NCBI GenBank assembly: GCA_025361565.1
Contig: JANYKN010000189.1
Coordinates: 62,001 to 126,000, forward strand
DNA: 64,000 bases
Origin: Bacteroidota bacterium
GTDB lineage: Bacteria; Bacteroidota; Bacteroidia; Bacteroidales; NBLH01
Direction: 5' to 3'
Shown here: one piece after another, positions 49,774 to 59,179 of the stretch
Numbering within the stretch: position 1 is the first letter of the stretch
Layout: each line of letters begins with the position of its first letter
Notes under the pieces: model-generated
The model's database searches: none
What the model saw: only the letters and a program-made list of their open reading frames with translations
What the model was told of the DNA's origin: nothing
Position numbers and translations under genes: made by a program

Positions 49774-51039
49774 TTACAATTTTGTTAATGTAAGAGCCAG
49801 TTTCATTGGTGATGAATGTTTACCGCTTGATAATACAATTCTCGATGGAATTATATTACCGTCTTTTACCATCAATACAAAACCATTATTTTTTCTTTTG
49901 CCAGTTATAATTTTCTGTGTAATAAATGATATATCAAAAATATACTGATTACTTGAATACTTAACTCCTAAATATTCATTACTTAAAAGATATTCGCTTA
50001 AAAATTCAAGTTTGCCCTCATCATTAATGGCATATAACACAACATTTGTAGGTGGTGAATATATACTCTGTGTAGAAATAGTTGAAGGGTCTGCGTTAAT
50101 AATGAGTTCTGCCCTGTTAACTCCCCAAGTACCTTGATTCTTTAATAAATCCAAATATGGAAATTGAATCTTAACTTTTAATCCTGAGCCACCTTGTAAA
50201 TAAACGACAGAATCTTCATGTGCTTCAGGGTTTACAAGATCTGCTATAAAATCGGGTGAATTGTATTGCTGATCGAATAAATTAAAACGTGAACAGGTAT
50301 TTGATACAGTAAATTTATATTGCAAAGAATCAGTAGTACTGTTATGATAATAAAGCGATAACCGGGTATCACTGTGAAATAGATTAAAAGCAGAAATAGA
50401 AGCATCAATTGTAGAATTGGTGCTTATTAAAAACCCTTTAAAAAAGGTTGCAAATGTTGTATCTTTCCAATCTGCAACATTATCAAATAATTTTCGTCCA
50501 AATTCAAGTGGGAGCTTAAGAACCAATAAACTATCACTTTCTGGTTTAAAAGTGAGATCGACTGGTACCTCCAGCGATAGTGGTATAGGTCCCAAAGTGG
50601 AAGGATCCAAATTACTAAAATAGGAAGAATCAACTCTCACCCTTTCTGTTATTTCAGAAATATTGATAGTCTGTACAACTGATTTGTTTCCAAAAACGGT
50701 ATCGTATCTCAAATATAAAACAACTGAGTCCAAAACGGGATCAGTTCCAAAACTAGGCACAGTCAAAGGGCTTATTTCCATAACGAATGATGCTTTGAAA
50801 TCACCAAAAATTGGATCAATATAACTACCCAATAAACCATCTGAAATATTACTGGTAAGCAGGGAGTCGATTTTGTAAGTGCGGGCCACTACCCTGAAAG
50901 TATCAACTGCTGAAGTCTTTATCAAATAATCTTCAGGAACAATGTCTAGTCCTGCATCCGATGACTTATTACAACTAAAAAAAAATGCTGAAAACAGCAT
51001 AATTATCGAAATAACTGAAAATCCAAGCTTATTGTACAT
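49774..51039 (-). CDS. DUF4270 family lipoprotein
   Basis: A 421-residue lipoprotein (lipobox SAFFFSC). DUF4270 features are GLDIVPEDYLIKTSAVDTFRVVARTYKIDSL, then GLLGSYIDPIFGDFKASFVMEI and DPVLDSVVLYLRYD, with LEVPVDLTFKPESDSLL later on. The family is confined to Bacteroidota and has no experimentally settled role that I know of; a surface or outer-membrane location is expected. It is transcribed with the GT5-domain gene that ends 5 bases upstream of its start, a neighbour pair that recurs next to panC in this phylum. Gene order is glgA-like, then DUF4270, then glmS on the minus strand. Confidence 0.88.
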   Translation of the reverse strand: MYNKLGFSVISIIMLFSAFFFSCNKSSDAGLDIVPEDYLIKTSAVDTFRVVARTYKIDSLLTSNISDGLLGSYIDPIFGDFKASFVMEISPLTVPSFGTDPVLDSVVLYLRYDTVFGNKSVVQTINISEITERVRVDSSYFSNLDPSTLGPIPLSLEVPVDLTFKPESDSLLVLKLPLEFGRKLFDNVADWKDTTFATFFKGFLISTNSTIDASISAFNLFHSDTRLSLYYHNSTTDSLQYKFTVSNTCSRFNLFDQQYNSPDFIADLVNPEAHEDSVVYLQGGSGLKVKIQFPYLDLLKNQGTWGVNRAELIINADPSTISTQSIYSPPTNVVLYAINDEGKLEFLSEYLLSNEYLGVKYSSNQYIFDISFITQKIITGKRKNNGFVLMVKDGNIIPSRIVLSSGKHSSPMKLALTLTKL

Positions 51040-51044
51040 TTATT

Positions 51045-51863
51045 TTATCTTTTATCGTCTTTATAAACTGTATCGTAAAACTCTGAATAAGCACTAAGAT
51101 ACTCTTCTTCATTTTTGTATGGTAAAACGGGAATTTTACAATTATTGATATAATCCTCCAGCTCTTTATTAATCGATTGACTTCCCTGAATAATTCCATC
51201 GGAATATTCTATGGCTAATTTGCTTATATTTACATAGTTTGCATCTTCAACCAATTTTGTATCATCCGAAGAAATTCCTCTTAGTTTTAATTTTTTTCTG
51301 AAATTTGGATCTAGTTTTTCACTGAAATCATCATTATAAACAGAATAAATTACTTTTGAATCGTGAAATAAGGGATCATCATGGAAGGCTTTCTTAATAT
51401 AAATCGGAACCAAAGAGGTTATCCAACCATGGCAATGAATAATATCGGGCGACCATCTTAATTTTTTCACAGTTTCAATCACACCTCTTGTAAAGAAAAT
51501 AGCTCTTTCGTCATTATCTTCATAAAAGCCACTCTCGGGATCCGTGAACATGTTCTTCCTTTGAAAATAATCATCGTTATCAATAAAATATACCTGCATT
51601 CTTGCCGATTGTATCGAAGCAACCTTGATGATTAATGAGTGGTCTGAATCATCAATAATAATATTCATACCAGAAAGCCTGATTACTTCGTGTAACTGGT
51701 TTCTTCTTTCATTTACCACACCATATTTTGGCATAAATGCCCTAATTTCTTTTCCTGTTTCCTGAATACCTTGAGGTAAGTGACGACCAATGGTCGACAT
51801 TTCGGAATCAGGGAGGTAAGGAGAAATTTCCTGAGAGATAAATAATACTTTAGTTTTTTCCAT
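51045..51863 (-). CDS. stand-alone glycogen/starch synthase N-terminal (GT5) domain protein
   Basis: A 272-residue protein that matches only the N-terminal Rossmann domain of glycogen/starch synthases. It has VLFISQEISPYLPDSEMSTIGRHLPQGIQ, the place where full enzymes bind ADP-glucose (KxGG), here reduced to S-E-M-S. EIRAFMPKYGVV, PDIIHCHGWITSLVPIYIKK and KVIYSVYNDDF follow. The C-terminal catalytic GT-B domain is absent, so it is not a complete synthase and may be regulatory or structural. Its short length is normal for this Bacteroidota gene next to panC. ATG 51863 (MEKTKVLF) is preferred to ATG 51917, which adds a cysteine- and tyrosine-rich unrelated stretch inside the promoter region. 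Confidence 0.82.
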   Translation of the reverse strand: MEKTKVLFISQEISPYLPDSEMSTIGRHLPQGIQETGKEIRAFMPKYGVVNERRNQLHEVIRLSGMNIIIDDSDHSLIIKVASIQSARMQVYFIDNDDYFQRKNMFTDPESGFYEDNDERAIFFTRGVIETVKKLRWSPDIIHCHGWITSLVPIYIKKAFHDDPLFHDSKVIYSVYNDDFSEKLDPNFRKKLKLRGISSDDTKLVEDANYVNISKLAIEYSDGIIQGSQSINKELEDYINNCKIPVLPYKNEEEYLSAYSEFYDTVYKDDKR

Positions 51864-51945
51864 TCCCAGCTTTTGTGAGCAATATTTGAACATGCAAAAG
51901 TAGTAAAAAATCGCCAAATCTTCAACTTATAATAATAGACCTTTT

Positions 51946-51973
51946 TTTGTATGCTTATAATTTTGTTACTTTG
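51946..51973 (+). promoter_or_regulatory. probable panC promoter
   Basis: TTTG (51946-51949), 17 bases, then TTACTTTG-like TACTTTG (51967-51973), one base shorter than the TAnnTTTG consensus. It lies 23 bases before the panC ATG in the divergent gap with the GT5-domain gene. Confidence 0.4.
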
Positions 51974-51996
51974 CAGTATAATTGAGCACAAAAAAC

Positions 51997-52851
51997 ATGA
52001 AAGTTATTAACAAGGTAGAGGAATTAACTGTTGAACTGAATATTTTTCGAAGTAAAGGTTTATCTATTGGATTTGTTCCTACTATGGGTGCGCTTCATCA
52101 AGGGCATTTATCATTGATTGAAACGGCAGGTAAAGAAAATGATTTGGTTGTGATGAGTATTTTTGTGAATCCTACTCAATTTAATAATAGTGAAGATTTA
52201 AAAAAGTATCCAAGAGATCTGAATAAAGATATTGAATTAATTAAGAAATCTGCTTGCTCTATAGTTTTTGCACCCGATGAAAAAGATATTTATCCGGATG
52301 AAAATTCAAAGAAATCAGATTTTAATTTTGGTTTATTGACAAAGATAATGGAAGGTAAGTTCAGACCTTCGCACTTTGATGGTGTAGCAATGGTTGTAAA
52401 AAGATTATTTGAAATTGTACAGCCTTCTAAAGCTTATTTTGGCCAAAAAGACATTCAACAATTTCTGGTTATCAATCATTTAAATAATCATTATTTAGCC
52501 GATTTGAAAATTACCTTGGTAAAATGCCCAATTATTAGGGAACCTGATGGTTTGGCAATGAGTTCGAGAAATTTATTGTTGAATGATGACAGCAGGAAAA
52601 GTGCAGGATTAATAGCTAAAACATTAATTCAAGCAAAAGAAAATTACAAAAGCTTTTCAGTGGAAGAACTTAAAAAATGGGTTATTGATAATATAAATAA
52701 GGACACAAAGTTAAAAGTAGAATATTTTGAACTTGTTAATGATCCTGACCTCGAAGAAATTAAAATATGGGATAAAAATAAAAAAATACTTGCCTGTATA
52801 GCAGTTTTTGCAGGAAGTATCCGTTTGATAGATAATATTTATTTCAATTAA
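51997..52851 (+). CDS. panC: pantoate-beta-alanine ligase
   Basis: Condenses pantoate and beta-alanine with ATP to pantothenate in coenzyme A synthesis. The protein of about 284 residues carries FVPTMGALHQGHLSLIETA with the HxGH nucleotide motif. SIFVNPTQFNNSEDLKKYPR and FGLLTKIMEGKFRPSHFDGVAMVV follow, with KAYFGQKDIQQFLVI and the KMSKS-like REPDGLAMSSRN. All active-site segments are present. ATG 51997 (MKVINKV) is chosen; the TTG at 51982 lies in the leader. It forms an operon with panD, which starts 27 bases after its stop and supplies beta-alanine. Confidence 0.96.
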   Translation: MKVINKVEELTVELNIFRSKGLSIGFVPTMGALHQGHLSLIETAGKENDLVVMSIFVNPTQFNNSEDLKKYPRDLNKDIELIKKSACSIVFAPDEKDIYPDENSKKSDFNFGLLTKIMEGKFRPSHFDGVAMVVKRLFEIVQPSKAYFGQKDIQQFLVINHLNNHYLADLKITLVKCPIIREPDGLAMSSRNLLLNDDSRKSAGLIAKTLIQAKENYKSFSVEELKKWVIDNINKDTKLKVEYFELVNDPDLEEIKIWDKNKKILACIAVFAGSIRLIDNIYFN

Positions 52852-52878
52852 TTTGAATTGAAAACAAACAAGGTTAAA

Positions 52879-53232
52879 ATGAATATAAACGTAGTAAAAT
52901 CTAAAATCCATAAAGTTTCTGTTACAGAAGCAAATCTGCAATATGTTGGGAGCATTTCAATTGATGAAGATTTAATGGATGCTGCCAATATCATTGAAAA
53001 CGAAAAAGTACAAATTGTAAATGTAAATAATGGCGAACGGTTTGAAACTTATGTAATTAAAGGCACCAGGGGATCTGGAATGATTTGCCTGAATGGACCG
53101 GCAGCACGTAAAGTAGCAGTAGGCGATGTAATAATTATTATATCATATGCAAGTATGGATTTTGAAGAAGCCAAAACATTTAAACCCTGGCTTGTATTTC
53201 CGGATACTGAATCGAACCGCTTGGTAGATTAA
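52879..53232 (+). CDS. panD: aspartate 1-decarboxylase precursor
   Basis: Pyruvoyl enzyme that makes beta-alanine from aspartate for the pantothenate pathway. Counting from ATG 52879, the self-cleavage site is Gly24-Ser25 (YVGSISID) and the substrate-binding Lys is Lys9 (VVKSKIHKV), exactly as in E. coli PanD. Other conserved segments are [19 protein letters not shown], the loop [20 protein letters not shown] and ISYASMD. The product is 117 residues. An upstream TTG (52858) would shift the cleavage site and is rejected. It is co-transcribed with panC. Confidence 0.96.
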   Translation: MNINVVKSKIHKVSVTEANLQYVGSISIDEDLMDAANIIENEKVQIVNVNNGERFETYVIKGTRGSGMICLNGPAARKVAVGDVIIIISYASMDFEEAKTFKPWLVFPDTESNRLVD

Positions 53233-53321
53233 ATTATTAATTTTGAACTTTTTTAAAGCCAATTAAAGTGTTTATTTCCTTTGATCATATAGTCATTCAA
53301 TCATTTACGCATTCATTCTAA

Positions 53322-53810
53322 ATGGATAAATTTGAATTTTTAAGTACCAAAATAATAACAAAAGATCAATTAGCTACTTTACTACATCTCCTTAAATTTA
53401 AAGGAAAAAAAATTGTTTTTTCAAATGGCTGTTTTGATATCCTTCATCGCGGACATATCGAATATTTAGCAAAAGCCTCAAGTTTAGGAGACTGCATGAT
53501 AATTGGCTTGAATACCGATGCCTCTGTAAAAAGGCTTAAAGGCCATAACAGACCAGTTCAGGACGAAGTTTCACGAGCCATGGTTATGGCTTCATTGCGT
53601 TTTGTTGATTATGTTGTTTTATTCGATGAAGACACTCCATATGATTTAATTCAGTTCATAAAACCCGATATCCTGGTTAAAGGGAGCGATTATAAAGAAG
53701 ATGACATAGTGGGTGCAGATATTGTGAAAAAAAATGGCGGAAAAGTAGTAACCATTGATTTGGTTGATGGTTATTCAACTACATCAATCATAGAGCGTTC
53801 AAAAAAATAG
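53322..53810 (+). CDS. rfaE2: D-glycero-beta-D-manno-heptose 1-phosphate adenylyltransferase
   Basis: Nucleotidyltransferase that makes ADP-heptose for lipopolysaccharide core, equivalent to the C-terminal domain of HldE. The 162-residue protein shows [20 protein letters not shown] with the HxGH motif (about 45-48). [36 protein letters not shown] and [21 protein letters not shown] follow, ending [13 protein letters not shown] with the ISSII-like motif. As a stand-alone domain it needs a separate heptose kinase (HldE1), which is not in the window. It lies between panCD and radA, 14 bases before radA. Confidence 0.93.
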   Translation: MDKFEFLSTKIITKDQLATLLHLLKFKGKKIVFSNGCFDILHRGHIEYLAKASSLGDCMIIGLNTDASVKRLKGHNRPVQDEVSRAMVMASLRFVDYVVLFDEDTPYDLIQFIKPDILVKGSDYKEDDIVGADIVKKNGGKVVTIDLVDGYSTTSIIERSKK

Positions 53811-53823
53811 GTAGAAACCAATA

Positions 53824-55188
53824 ATGGCAAAACTAAAAACCCACTTTGCATGCCAGAATTGCGGTGCAAGTTCACCCAAATGGGTAGGTAAATGTTCTTC
53901 GTGTGGGGAATGGAATTCTTTTGCAGAAGAAGTAATAATCCCTAAAACAGGAAGATACGCCAACGATGCAATCATTCAGGAAAAAAACTCAAAACCTGTT
54001 CTAATTTCAGAACTTGTACAAGAAAACGAAAAAAGAATCGATACCGGCAACGGCGAACTAAACAGGGTTTTAGGCGGCGGCCTTGTGCATGGATCAGTTG
54101 TTCTGATTGGAGGAGAGCCAGGTATTGGAAAGTCTACACTGATTTTACAGATTGCACTGAAAATTCCCAATTTAAAAACGCTCTACATTTCGGGCGAAGA
54201 AAGCAGCCAGCAAATTAAGTTAAGGGCAGATAGAATTCACAAAGGCGAAACTTCTTGCTATGTATTGAGTGAAACATTGCTTGAAAATATATTTTTACAT
54301 ATTCAAGAATTTAAACCAGATTTATTGGTATTCGACTCTATTCAAACCATTTATACCGATAAAATTGAATCATCGCCTGGTACAGTTTCACAAATTAGGG
54401 AATGTACAACGCTTATTTTACAGTATTGCAAAAGCAATTCAGTCCCTGCATTTTTGATAGGACATATTACTAAGGACGGGAGTCTTGCCGGGCCTAAAAT
54501 TCTGGAACACATTGTTGATACAGTGTTACAGTTCGAAGGTGATCGAAATAATTTGTACCGAATTTTGCGGGCTGCAAAAAACCGTTTTGGTTCCACTTCA
54601 GAAATGGGAATCTACGAAATGGCAGGCAACGGACTACGCGAAGTTTTGAACCCCAGTGAATTATTGATTTCAAACCTTGACGAAAACCTGAGTGGCATCA
54701 GTATTTCGGCCAGCGTGGAAGGAATGCGTCCATTTATGATTGAAGTTCAGTCGCTGGTAAGTACCGCAGCATATGGTACACCGCAAAGATCTTCAACAGG
54801 TTTTGATTTACGCAGGTTGAATATGCTACTAGCCGTTCTGGAAAAAAGAGCGGGCTTCAGATTATCAGTTAAAGATGTTTTCCTTAACATTACAGGTGGA
54901 ATCAAAGTTGATGATCCTGCCTTTGATTTAGCGATAATTATCGCTATACTTTCATCAGATTTGGATTTTCCTATTGATAGAGACATTTGCTTTGCTGGAG
55001 AAATAGGGCTTTCGGGAGAAATTCGTTCCGTTCAACGTATTGATCAGCGCATTGCCGAAGCTGAGCGATTGGGCTTTAAAAAGTTTTTTGTATCGAAATA
55101 TTCTAAGATTGAAAACCTGAAAAAAAATTCTATCGAAATTATTCCGGTTGGAAAAGTTGGAGATGTCCTTAAAAAATTATTTACCTAA
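53824..55188 (+). CDS. radA: DNA repair protein RadA
   Basis: RecA-related ATPase (454 residues) that helps branch migration during recombinational repair. Features in order: the C4 zinc finger CQNCGASSPKWVGKCSSCGEW (about 9-29), Walker A GGEPGIGKSTL (about 96-106), Walker B LLVFDSIQTIY, and the RadA-specific motif KNRFGSTSEMGIYEM (about 252-266). The C-terminal Lon-protease-like domain contains INITGGIKVDDPAFDLAI-type sequence and FAGEIGLSGEIRSV. It is complete and normal in length. It follows the heptose adenylyltransferase and converges with the response regulator gene. Confidence 0.96.
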   Translation: MAKLKTHFACQNCGASSPKWVGKCSSCGEWNSFAEEVIIPKTGRYANDAIIQEKNSKPVLISELVQENEKRIDTGNGELNRVLGGGLVHGSVVLIGGEPGIGKSTLILQIALKIPNLKTLYISGEESSQQIKLRADRIHKGETSCYVLSETLLENIFLHIQEFKPDLLVFDSIQTIYTDKIESSPGTVSQIRECTTLILQYCKSNSVPAFLIGHITKDGSLAGPKILEHIVDTVLQFEGDRNNLYRILRAAKNRFGSTSEMGIYEMAGNGLREVLNPSELLISNLDENLSGISISASVEGMRPFMIEVQSLVSTAAYGTPQRSSTGFDLRRLNMLLAVLEKRAGFRLSVKDVFLNITGGIKVDDPAFDLAIIIAILSSDLDFPIDRDICFAGEIGLSGEIRSVQRIDQRIAEAERLGFKKFFVSKYSKIENLKKNSIEIIPVGKVGDVLKKLFT

Positions 55189-55215
55189 CTGAATTTCTTT
55201 GTTTTCTTGCTGAAG

Positions 55216-55857
55216 TTAAATATCAACAATTCCATTTTTAATAGCAAAAATAACAAGACTCGCTGTATTATTTGAATTGGTTTTGAGCAAAATATTTTCT
55301 CTGTGCTTGTCAACCGTTCGTTTACTAAGTCGAAGTAAATGAGCAATTTCAATGTTTGATAATCCTTTGCAGATATGATAGAGAACTTCTCTTTCACGCT
55401 CACTTAGATCATAAGTTTTCGGCAAATTTTTCTTTTTGTTCGAATTTTGAAGAATATTGTACATTATTTCTTGTGAGAAAAAGCTTTTTCCGGAACCAAC
55501 AAGCATAATCGCAGATTCAACTTCCTGTATTTCTGAATCTTTAAAAAGAAAACCTTTAACTCCAGCATCAATCATACTGGTATAATATGCTTCATCTCCA
55601 TACATGGATAATGCAATTATTTTTAAATCGGGATAAAGTTCAAGTGCCTTTATTGTAGTTTGAATCCCATCCATTTCAGGCATTTCAATATCCATAAAAA
55701 CAATATCAGGAGATTGATCTTCCAGTGCTTTAATAAATTCCAATCCACTGGGCGCTTCATGAACTTCAACTACACAATCAAGGTTTTGAAGCAATAATTT
55801 CAAGCCTTCCCGAAAAAGTTTATGATCATCAACCAAAAATATTCGATATTTATCCAT
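55216..55857 (-). CDS. NarL/FixJ-type response regulator
   Basis: A 213-residue two-component transcription factor. The receiver domain (about 4-120) has the acidic pair Asp10-Asp11 (FLVDDHKLFREGL), phosphoacceptor Asp56 (DIVFMDIEMPEMDG) and a Lys in GVKGFLFKDSEI. The C-terminal LuxR helix-turn-helix (about 148-208) reads LSEREREVLYHICKGLSNIEIAHLLRLSKRTVDKHRENIL. It is translated right after its histidine kinase, separated by one base. The regulated genes cannot be read from the window. Confidence 0.93.
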   Translation of the reverse strand: MDKYRIFLVDDHKLFREGLKLLLQNLDCVVEVHEAPSGLEFIKALEDQSPDIVFMDIEMPEMDGIQTTIKALELYPDLKIIALSMYGDEAYYTSMIDAGVKGFLFKDSEIQEVESAIMLVGSGKSFFSQEIMYNILQNSNKKKNLPKTYDLSEREREVLYHICKGLSNIEIAHLLRLSKRTVDKHRENILLKTNSNNTASLVIFAIKNGIVDI

Positions 55858-55858
55858 T

Positions 55859-56806
55859 TCAATTTACTTTAAGTGATATTGTTACACAAAGACCGCTGTC
55901 GGGTTCACTTTCTATCTCAATTTTACCATCGAGTGATTTCACTCTTGATTTAATGTTTGAGTAGCCCATTCCTTTTGAAAGATTGTCAATTGTTTTATCA
56001 TCAAACCCAATTCCATTATCAAAATAAACCAGGTTTAAATGTGTGTTTTCTTCAAAAATATCAATTGAAATGTTACTTGCCTCAGCATGTTTTATTGTAT
56101 TGGTAACTAGCTCACAAACAACACGATATAATACAACTTCGACATTATAATCATATCTTTTATTCTCGATATTACTATTCAGTATTATGTGTGGACTTTC
56201 ATCGGTAGAAAACTTGGAAATAAAAGATTTAATTGCTTTTAATAGGCCAAAATTATTAAGGATATGTGGACTTAGTTTATTAGAGATTTCTTTAAGCGAA
56301 ACCAAAGATTCATCGATAAGCATGGCTGTATTTTCAACAATTTTCCGTTCATTTTCTGCTGTTTTTGAACGTGAAAGTGCAGAAATTGCCATTTTTATTG
56401 ACGAAAGCAGAGGACCCATTCCATCATGAAGTTCTTTTGCGAATTTCTGTCTTTCATTTTCTTCTGTTTTGATAATTGCCGAAAGAACTTTTGATTCATT
56501 GTGTTTCCTTAAATCATCAAGTTGTTTTTGAAAATTGAAAATCCGTTTAATAAAAATAACTCCGACCAACATTAAAATAGAAATTACAAAGGCAATCCAA
56601 TTATCCCATCTTACTCTTGGGCTGAAGTGAGAGACTGCAAATATTTCGGATAGTTCAAAGTATCTCCTGATAGCCATTAGCAAAAAACCGGAGGAAATTA
56701 GAATCCACGATATATTGTATTTGGTCCTTTTAATCAGACTAATGGCAATAACGGCGGCTGATACCTGCAATAAAACAGAAATAATTAAGGCTATTCTTAT
56801 AAACAT
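55859..56806 (-). CDS. membrane sensor histidine kinase (HisKA_3/DesK-NarX type)
   Basis: A 315-residue kinase with about three N-terminal membrane helices (about 5-23, 32-50 and 70-88) and no large extracytoplasmic sensor domain. A short coiled segment precedes the dimerisation helix KFAKELHDGMGPLLSSIKMA with the phosphoacceptor His127. The HATPase_c domain follows (about 218-315): VVCELVTNTIKHAEASNI (N-box), VYFDNGIGFDD, GMGYSNIKSRVKSLDGKIEI and ITISLKVN. The signal is probably intramembrane or cytoplasmic. It is paired with the LuxR-type regulator downstream. Confidence 0.92.
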   Translation of the reverse strand: MFIRIALIISVLLQVSAAVIAISLIKRTKYNISWILISSGFLLMAIRRYFELSEIFAVSHFSPRVRWDNWIAFVISILMLVGVIFIKRIFNFQKQLDDLRKHNESKVLSAIIKTEENERQKFAKELHDGMGPLLSSIKMAISALSRSKTAENERKIVENTAMLIDESLVSLKEISNKLSPHILNNFGLLKAIKSFISKFSTDESPHIILNSNIENKRYDYNVEVVLYRVVCELVTNTIKHAEASNISIDIFEENTHLNLVYFDNGIGFDDKTIDNLSKGMGYSNIKSRVKSLDGKIEIESEPDSGLCVTISLKVN

Positions 56807-57121
56807 ACTTTCTTTTGAGCAAAATTAGCGAATTGTATCGAAATACCGCATATTATGTCTCAAAATCAAGAATTCAAAACGCTTTTTCAAACCACTTGAT
56901 GGGTCTAATTCCAAAAACATAACTATAAAAGTGCGATCTGGAAATTTTAGGAAATAATAATAAGGAAGGTGAAATTTTATAAATTATAGAATTTAAACTT
57001 CTTATAATCAAATTGATAGATTCAATTTATTGAAATGGGTGAGAATTAATCATTCAAAAAAAACAAAGAGAATCCATCTAATTGAACGCAATAAAACAGG
57101 ATTCTCTTTGCTCATACTTTT
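56807..57121. other. gene-free spacer with the terminator of the ACP-like gene
   Basis: No supported gene. Upstream of the kinase it is AT-rich; its right end holds the hairpin listed separately. Confidence 0.45.
57052..57110 (-). terminator. terminator of the ACP-like gene
   Basis: Perfect 12-base arms CAAAGAGAATCC (57064-57075) and GGATTCTCTTTG (57099-57110). On the minus strand the hairpin is followed by eight T and lies 12 bases after the stop codon. The 23-base loop is long. Confidence 0.75.
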
Positions 57122-57373
57122 TCAATTTAATCCTCCAAAGTTGGCTGTTCTGTTGTATAAATAATCAACAGTTTTATCAATTGTTTTTAGATTTGGAACA
57201 TCATTATCTGGAATTGAGATATTAAAACTGTTTTCGAGATAATATAAATAGCAAGCCTCATCGAACTGATCCAGCTTTAATTCCTCATTAAATATAGTAA
57301 ACAAATTAATGTGGTTACGTTCCAATCCTACATTGCGGAGGATTTTGTAGAGTTTCATTTTAATCCTTTTCAT
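57122..57373 (-). CDS. acyl-carrier-protein-like small protein lacking the phosphopantetheine serine
   Basis: A protein of 83 residues (from ATG 57373; 78 from ATG 57358) with the helix pattern of acyl carrier proteins. The segment FNEELKLDQFDEACYLYYLE aligns with the F..DLGxDSLD.VEL helix II of ACPs. It is followed by NSFNISIPDNDVPNLKTIDKTVDYLYN, which matches the EEFGIEIPDED..KI.TV.D.V.Y tail very well. The attachment Ser of DSL is replaced by Gln (DQF), so it cannot carry phosphopantetheine at that place. It may be a degenerate or purely structural/regulatory ACP-fold protein. No fatty-acid or polyketide genes are adjacent. It has its own terminator. Confidence 0.6.
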   Translation of the reverse strand: MKRIKMKLYKILRNVGLERNHINLFTIFNEELKLDQFDEACYLYYLENSFNISIPDNDVPNLKTIDKTVDYLYNRTANFGGLN

Positions 57374-57838
57374 GGTATTCAATTTTATGGTTAATATACT
57401 ATAGATGAAAAAAAACAACAAAAGGTCTAGTCCTAATTAAATTATTTTTGCTTTTTTTTATTAAACGCTAAAATGTATCCATTTAATGTATACAAATGTT
57501 ACTATTTGCATCTTTATTTTATTGAATTCGTCTAATGAACCATTTTTAGTCACAAAACTGCTTTTTATGTAGACGAATGAATTTTTATTATAGGACAATA
57601 AAGCAGGATTTTTCCCCTATCTTATCTTAAAATAAAATAGTTGGAAGGATTACTGAAAAATTTGTAGGATTTTGATTTACAAAATGTTGTTTTTGCGTAT
57701 TTTCTTTATAAAAGTCAATTTACGTTAAAATAAATCATTTTATAAATTGCAGTTCATGAGCGCTTTAAACAATCATAAGCTTATCAAATTAGTGCTCCTC
57801 ATTTCATTATTCTGCACAAACTTGCTCTGATTTTTAAA
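57374..57838. other. gene-free AT-rich spacer
   Basis: No supported coding sequence, no RNA gene and no strong hairpin. It contains the leader of the ACP-like gene at its left end and the region downstream of the TPR gene at its right. Confidence 0.4.
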
Positions 57839-59179
57839 TTATTTACCTAAACTCACAACTCTTTCTGTGGCATAATTTACCCTGATACTGTCTGATTCTC
57901 CAGCAAGTTTTAAATATTCATTAAAAGAGTTGAGAGCTTCTTTTTTCTTTTTCAATTTATCATAAGATAAGGCTAAATCGTAATGAATGCTGGCTTTGTT
58001 TTCATATTTTAGTGCATTGACGTAGTCAATAATTGCTTTTTCGTGCTTTTGAATTTCAGCATATAAAATAGCTCTGTTGTAATTATTTAGATAATAGTCT
58101 GGTTTTAACTCAATTGATTTGCTGTAATCTTTTTCCGCTTCCTTAAATTTCTTTAATTTATAATATTCATAGCCACGGTTGTTATATGAATTGTAATCAT
58201 CGTCTTTCATTTCAATACTTTTTGTGTAATTGATTATTGATTCCTTTATTTTTCCTTGAATATCAAGGATATATGCTAGATTAAAATAGCTTAAATTATC
58301 CGGTTCAAGTTCAGTTACCAAATAATAGTCCATATAGGCAGAATCATATTCAGAAAGTTGAACATATGCCCACGCCCTTGCTTCGAGCAATACCCTGTCG
58401 TTGGGTTTGTTAGCCAGTGCCAGCTTGTAATGCTCTACAGCACTTCTGTAATCGCCTTTATCAAAAGCTGATTTTGCATTTTCTTCATGCTGCCCAAAAT
58501 AGGTCGGATTATTTTTAATGATATATTCATATTCTTCTTCTGCAAGTTGCGGCTGCTTCTGTTTTAAATAAATAAGTCGTCGTAGATTATGATATTCTAC
58601 TTCACTTTGAAGCAAGCCTATAGCTATATTTATATTTTCAAGTGCTTGATTGTATGCACTATCAAGATAATAAATATTTGCCAGGCGATAATAAATTTCA
58701 TGATTCCCTTTATTTGATTCAAGTGCTTTATTAAAAAAATAAATTGTAGAGTCTTTCATTCCCATCAAACTATAAATTTGCCCCAATTCGAGATATACAT
58801 GATCTGGATAATCAGCATATTGTGCATAATCGCTAAGCGTTTTTATTGCTAAAGCAGAATCACCGGTTGCCTGGTATACATTTGCCAAATCGAAATAGGC
58901 TGAGCTAAAAGTGGAATCAATGGCTAAAACTTTTCTGAAATCTTTAATTGCGAGTTCATAATTTTGTTGTGCTTTATAATTTAATGCCCTGATATTCAAT
59001 GATTCGACATTGGTTGTATCCGTTGAACCAGTGAAAGCACAATAAATTTTATAAAATACAGGAGAAGTACCAACGGCGAAAAGTTCCTGTTTTTTCGATG
59101 CTCCTGATGTAATATACGCCGTATAATAGGCTAGAAATATAACTAATAAAGTCAGTATAAATTTTTTCATGGCATTCAC
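57839..59179 (-). CDS. exported or anchored tetratricopeptide repeat protein
   Basis: A 446-residue protein with an N-terminal hydrophobic segment (about 5-24, FILTLLVIFLAYYTAYITSG) that is a signal peptide or anchor. About ten TPR units follow. Examples are NYELAIKDFRKVLAIDSTFSSAYFDLANVYQATGDSALAIK, GDYRSAVEHYKLALANKPNDRVLLEARAWAYVQ and FKEAEKDYSKSIELKPDYYLNNYNRAILYAE. TPR arrays hold protein complexes together. No catalytic domain is present and the neighbours give no pathway. Location is probably periplasmic. Start ATG 59179 or ATG 59170 make no functional difference. Confidence 0.85.
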   Translation of the reverse strand: MNAMKKFILTLLVIFLAYYTAYITSGASKKQELFAVGTSPVFYKIYCAFTGSTDTTNVESLNIRALNYKAQQNYELAIKDFRKVLAIDSTFSSAYFDLANVYQATGDSALAIKTLSDYAQYADYPDHVYLELGQIYSLMGMKDSTIYFFNKALESNKGNHEIYYRLANIYYLDSAYNQALENINIAIGLLQSEVEYHNLRRLIYLKQKQPQLAEEEYEYIIKNNPTYFGQHEENAKSAFDKGDYRSAVEHYKLALANKPNDRVLLEARAWAYVQLSEYDSAYMDYYLVTELEPDNLSYFNLAYILDIQGKIKESIINYTKSIEMKDDDYNSYNNRGYEYYKLKKFKEAEKDYSKSIELKPDYYLNNYNRAILYAEIQKHEKAIIDYVNALKYENKASIHYDLALSYDKLKKKKEALNSFNEYLKLAGESDSIRVNYATERVVSLGK

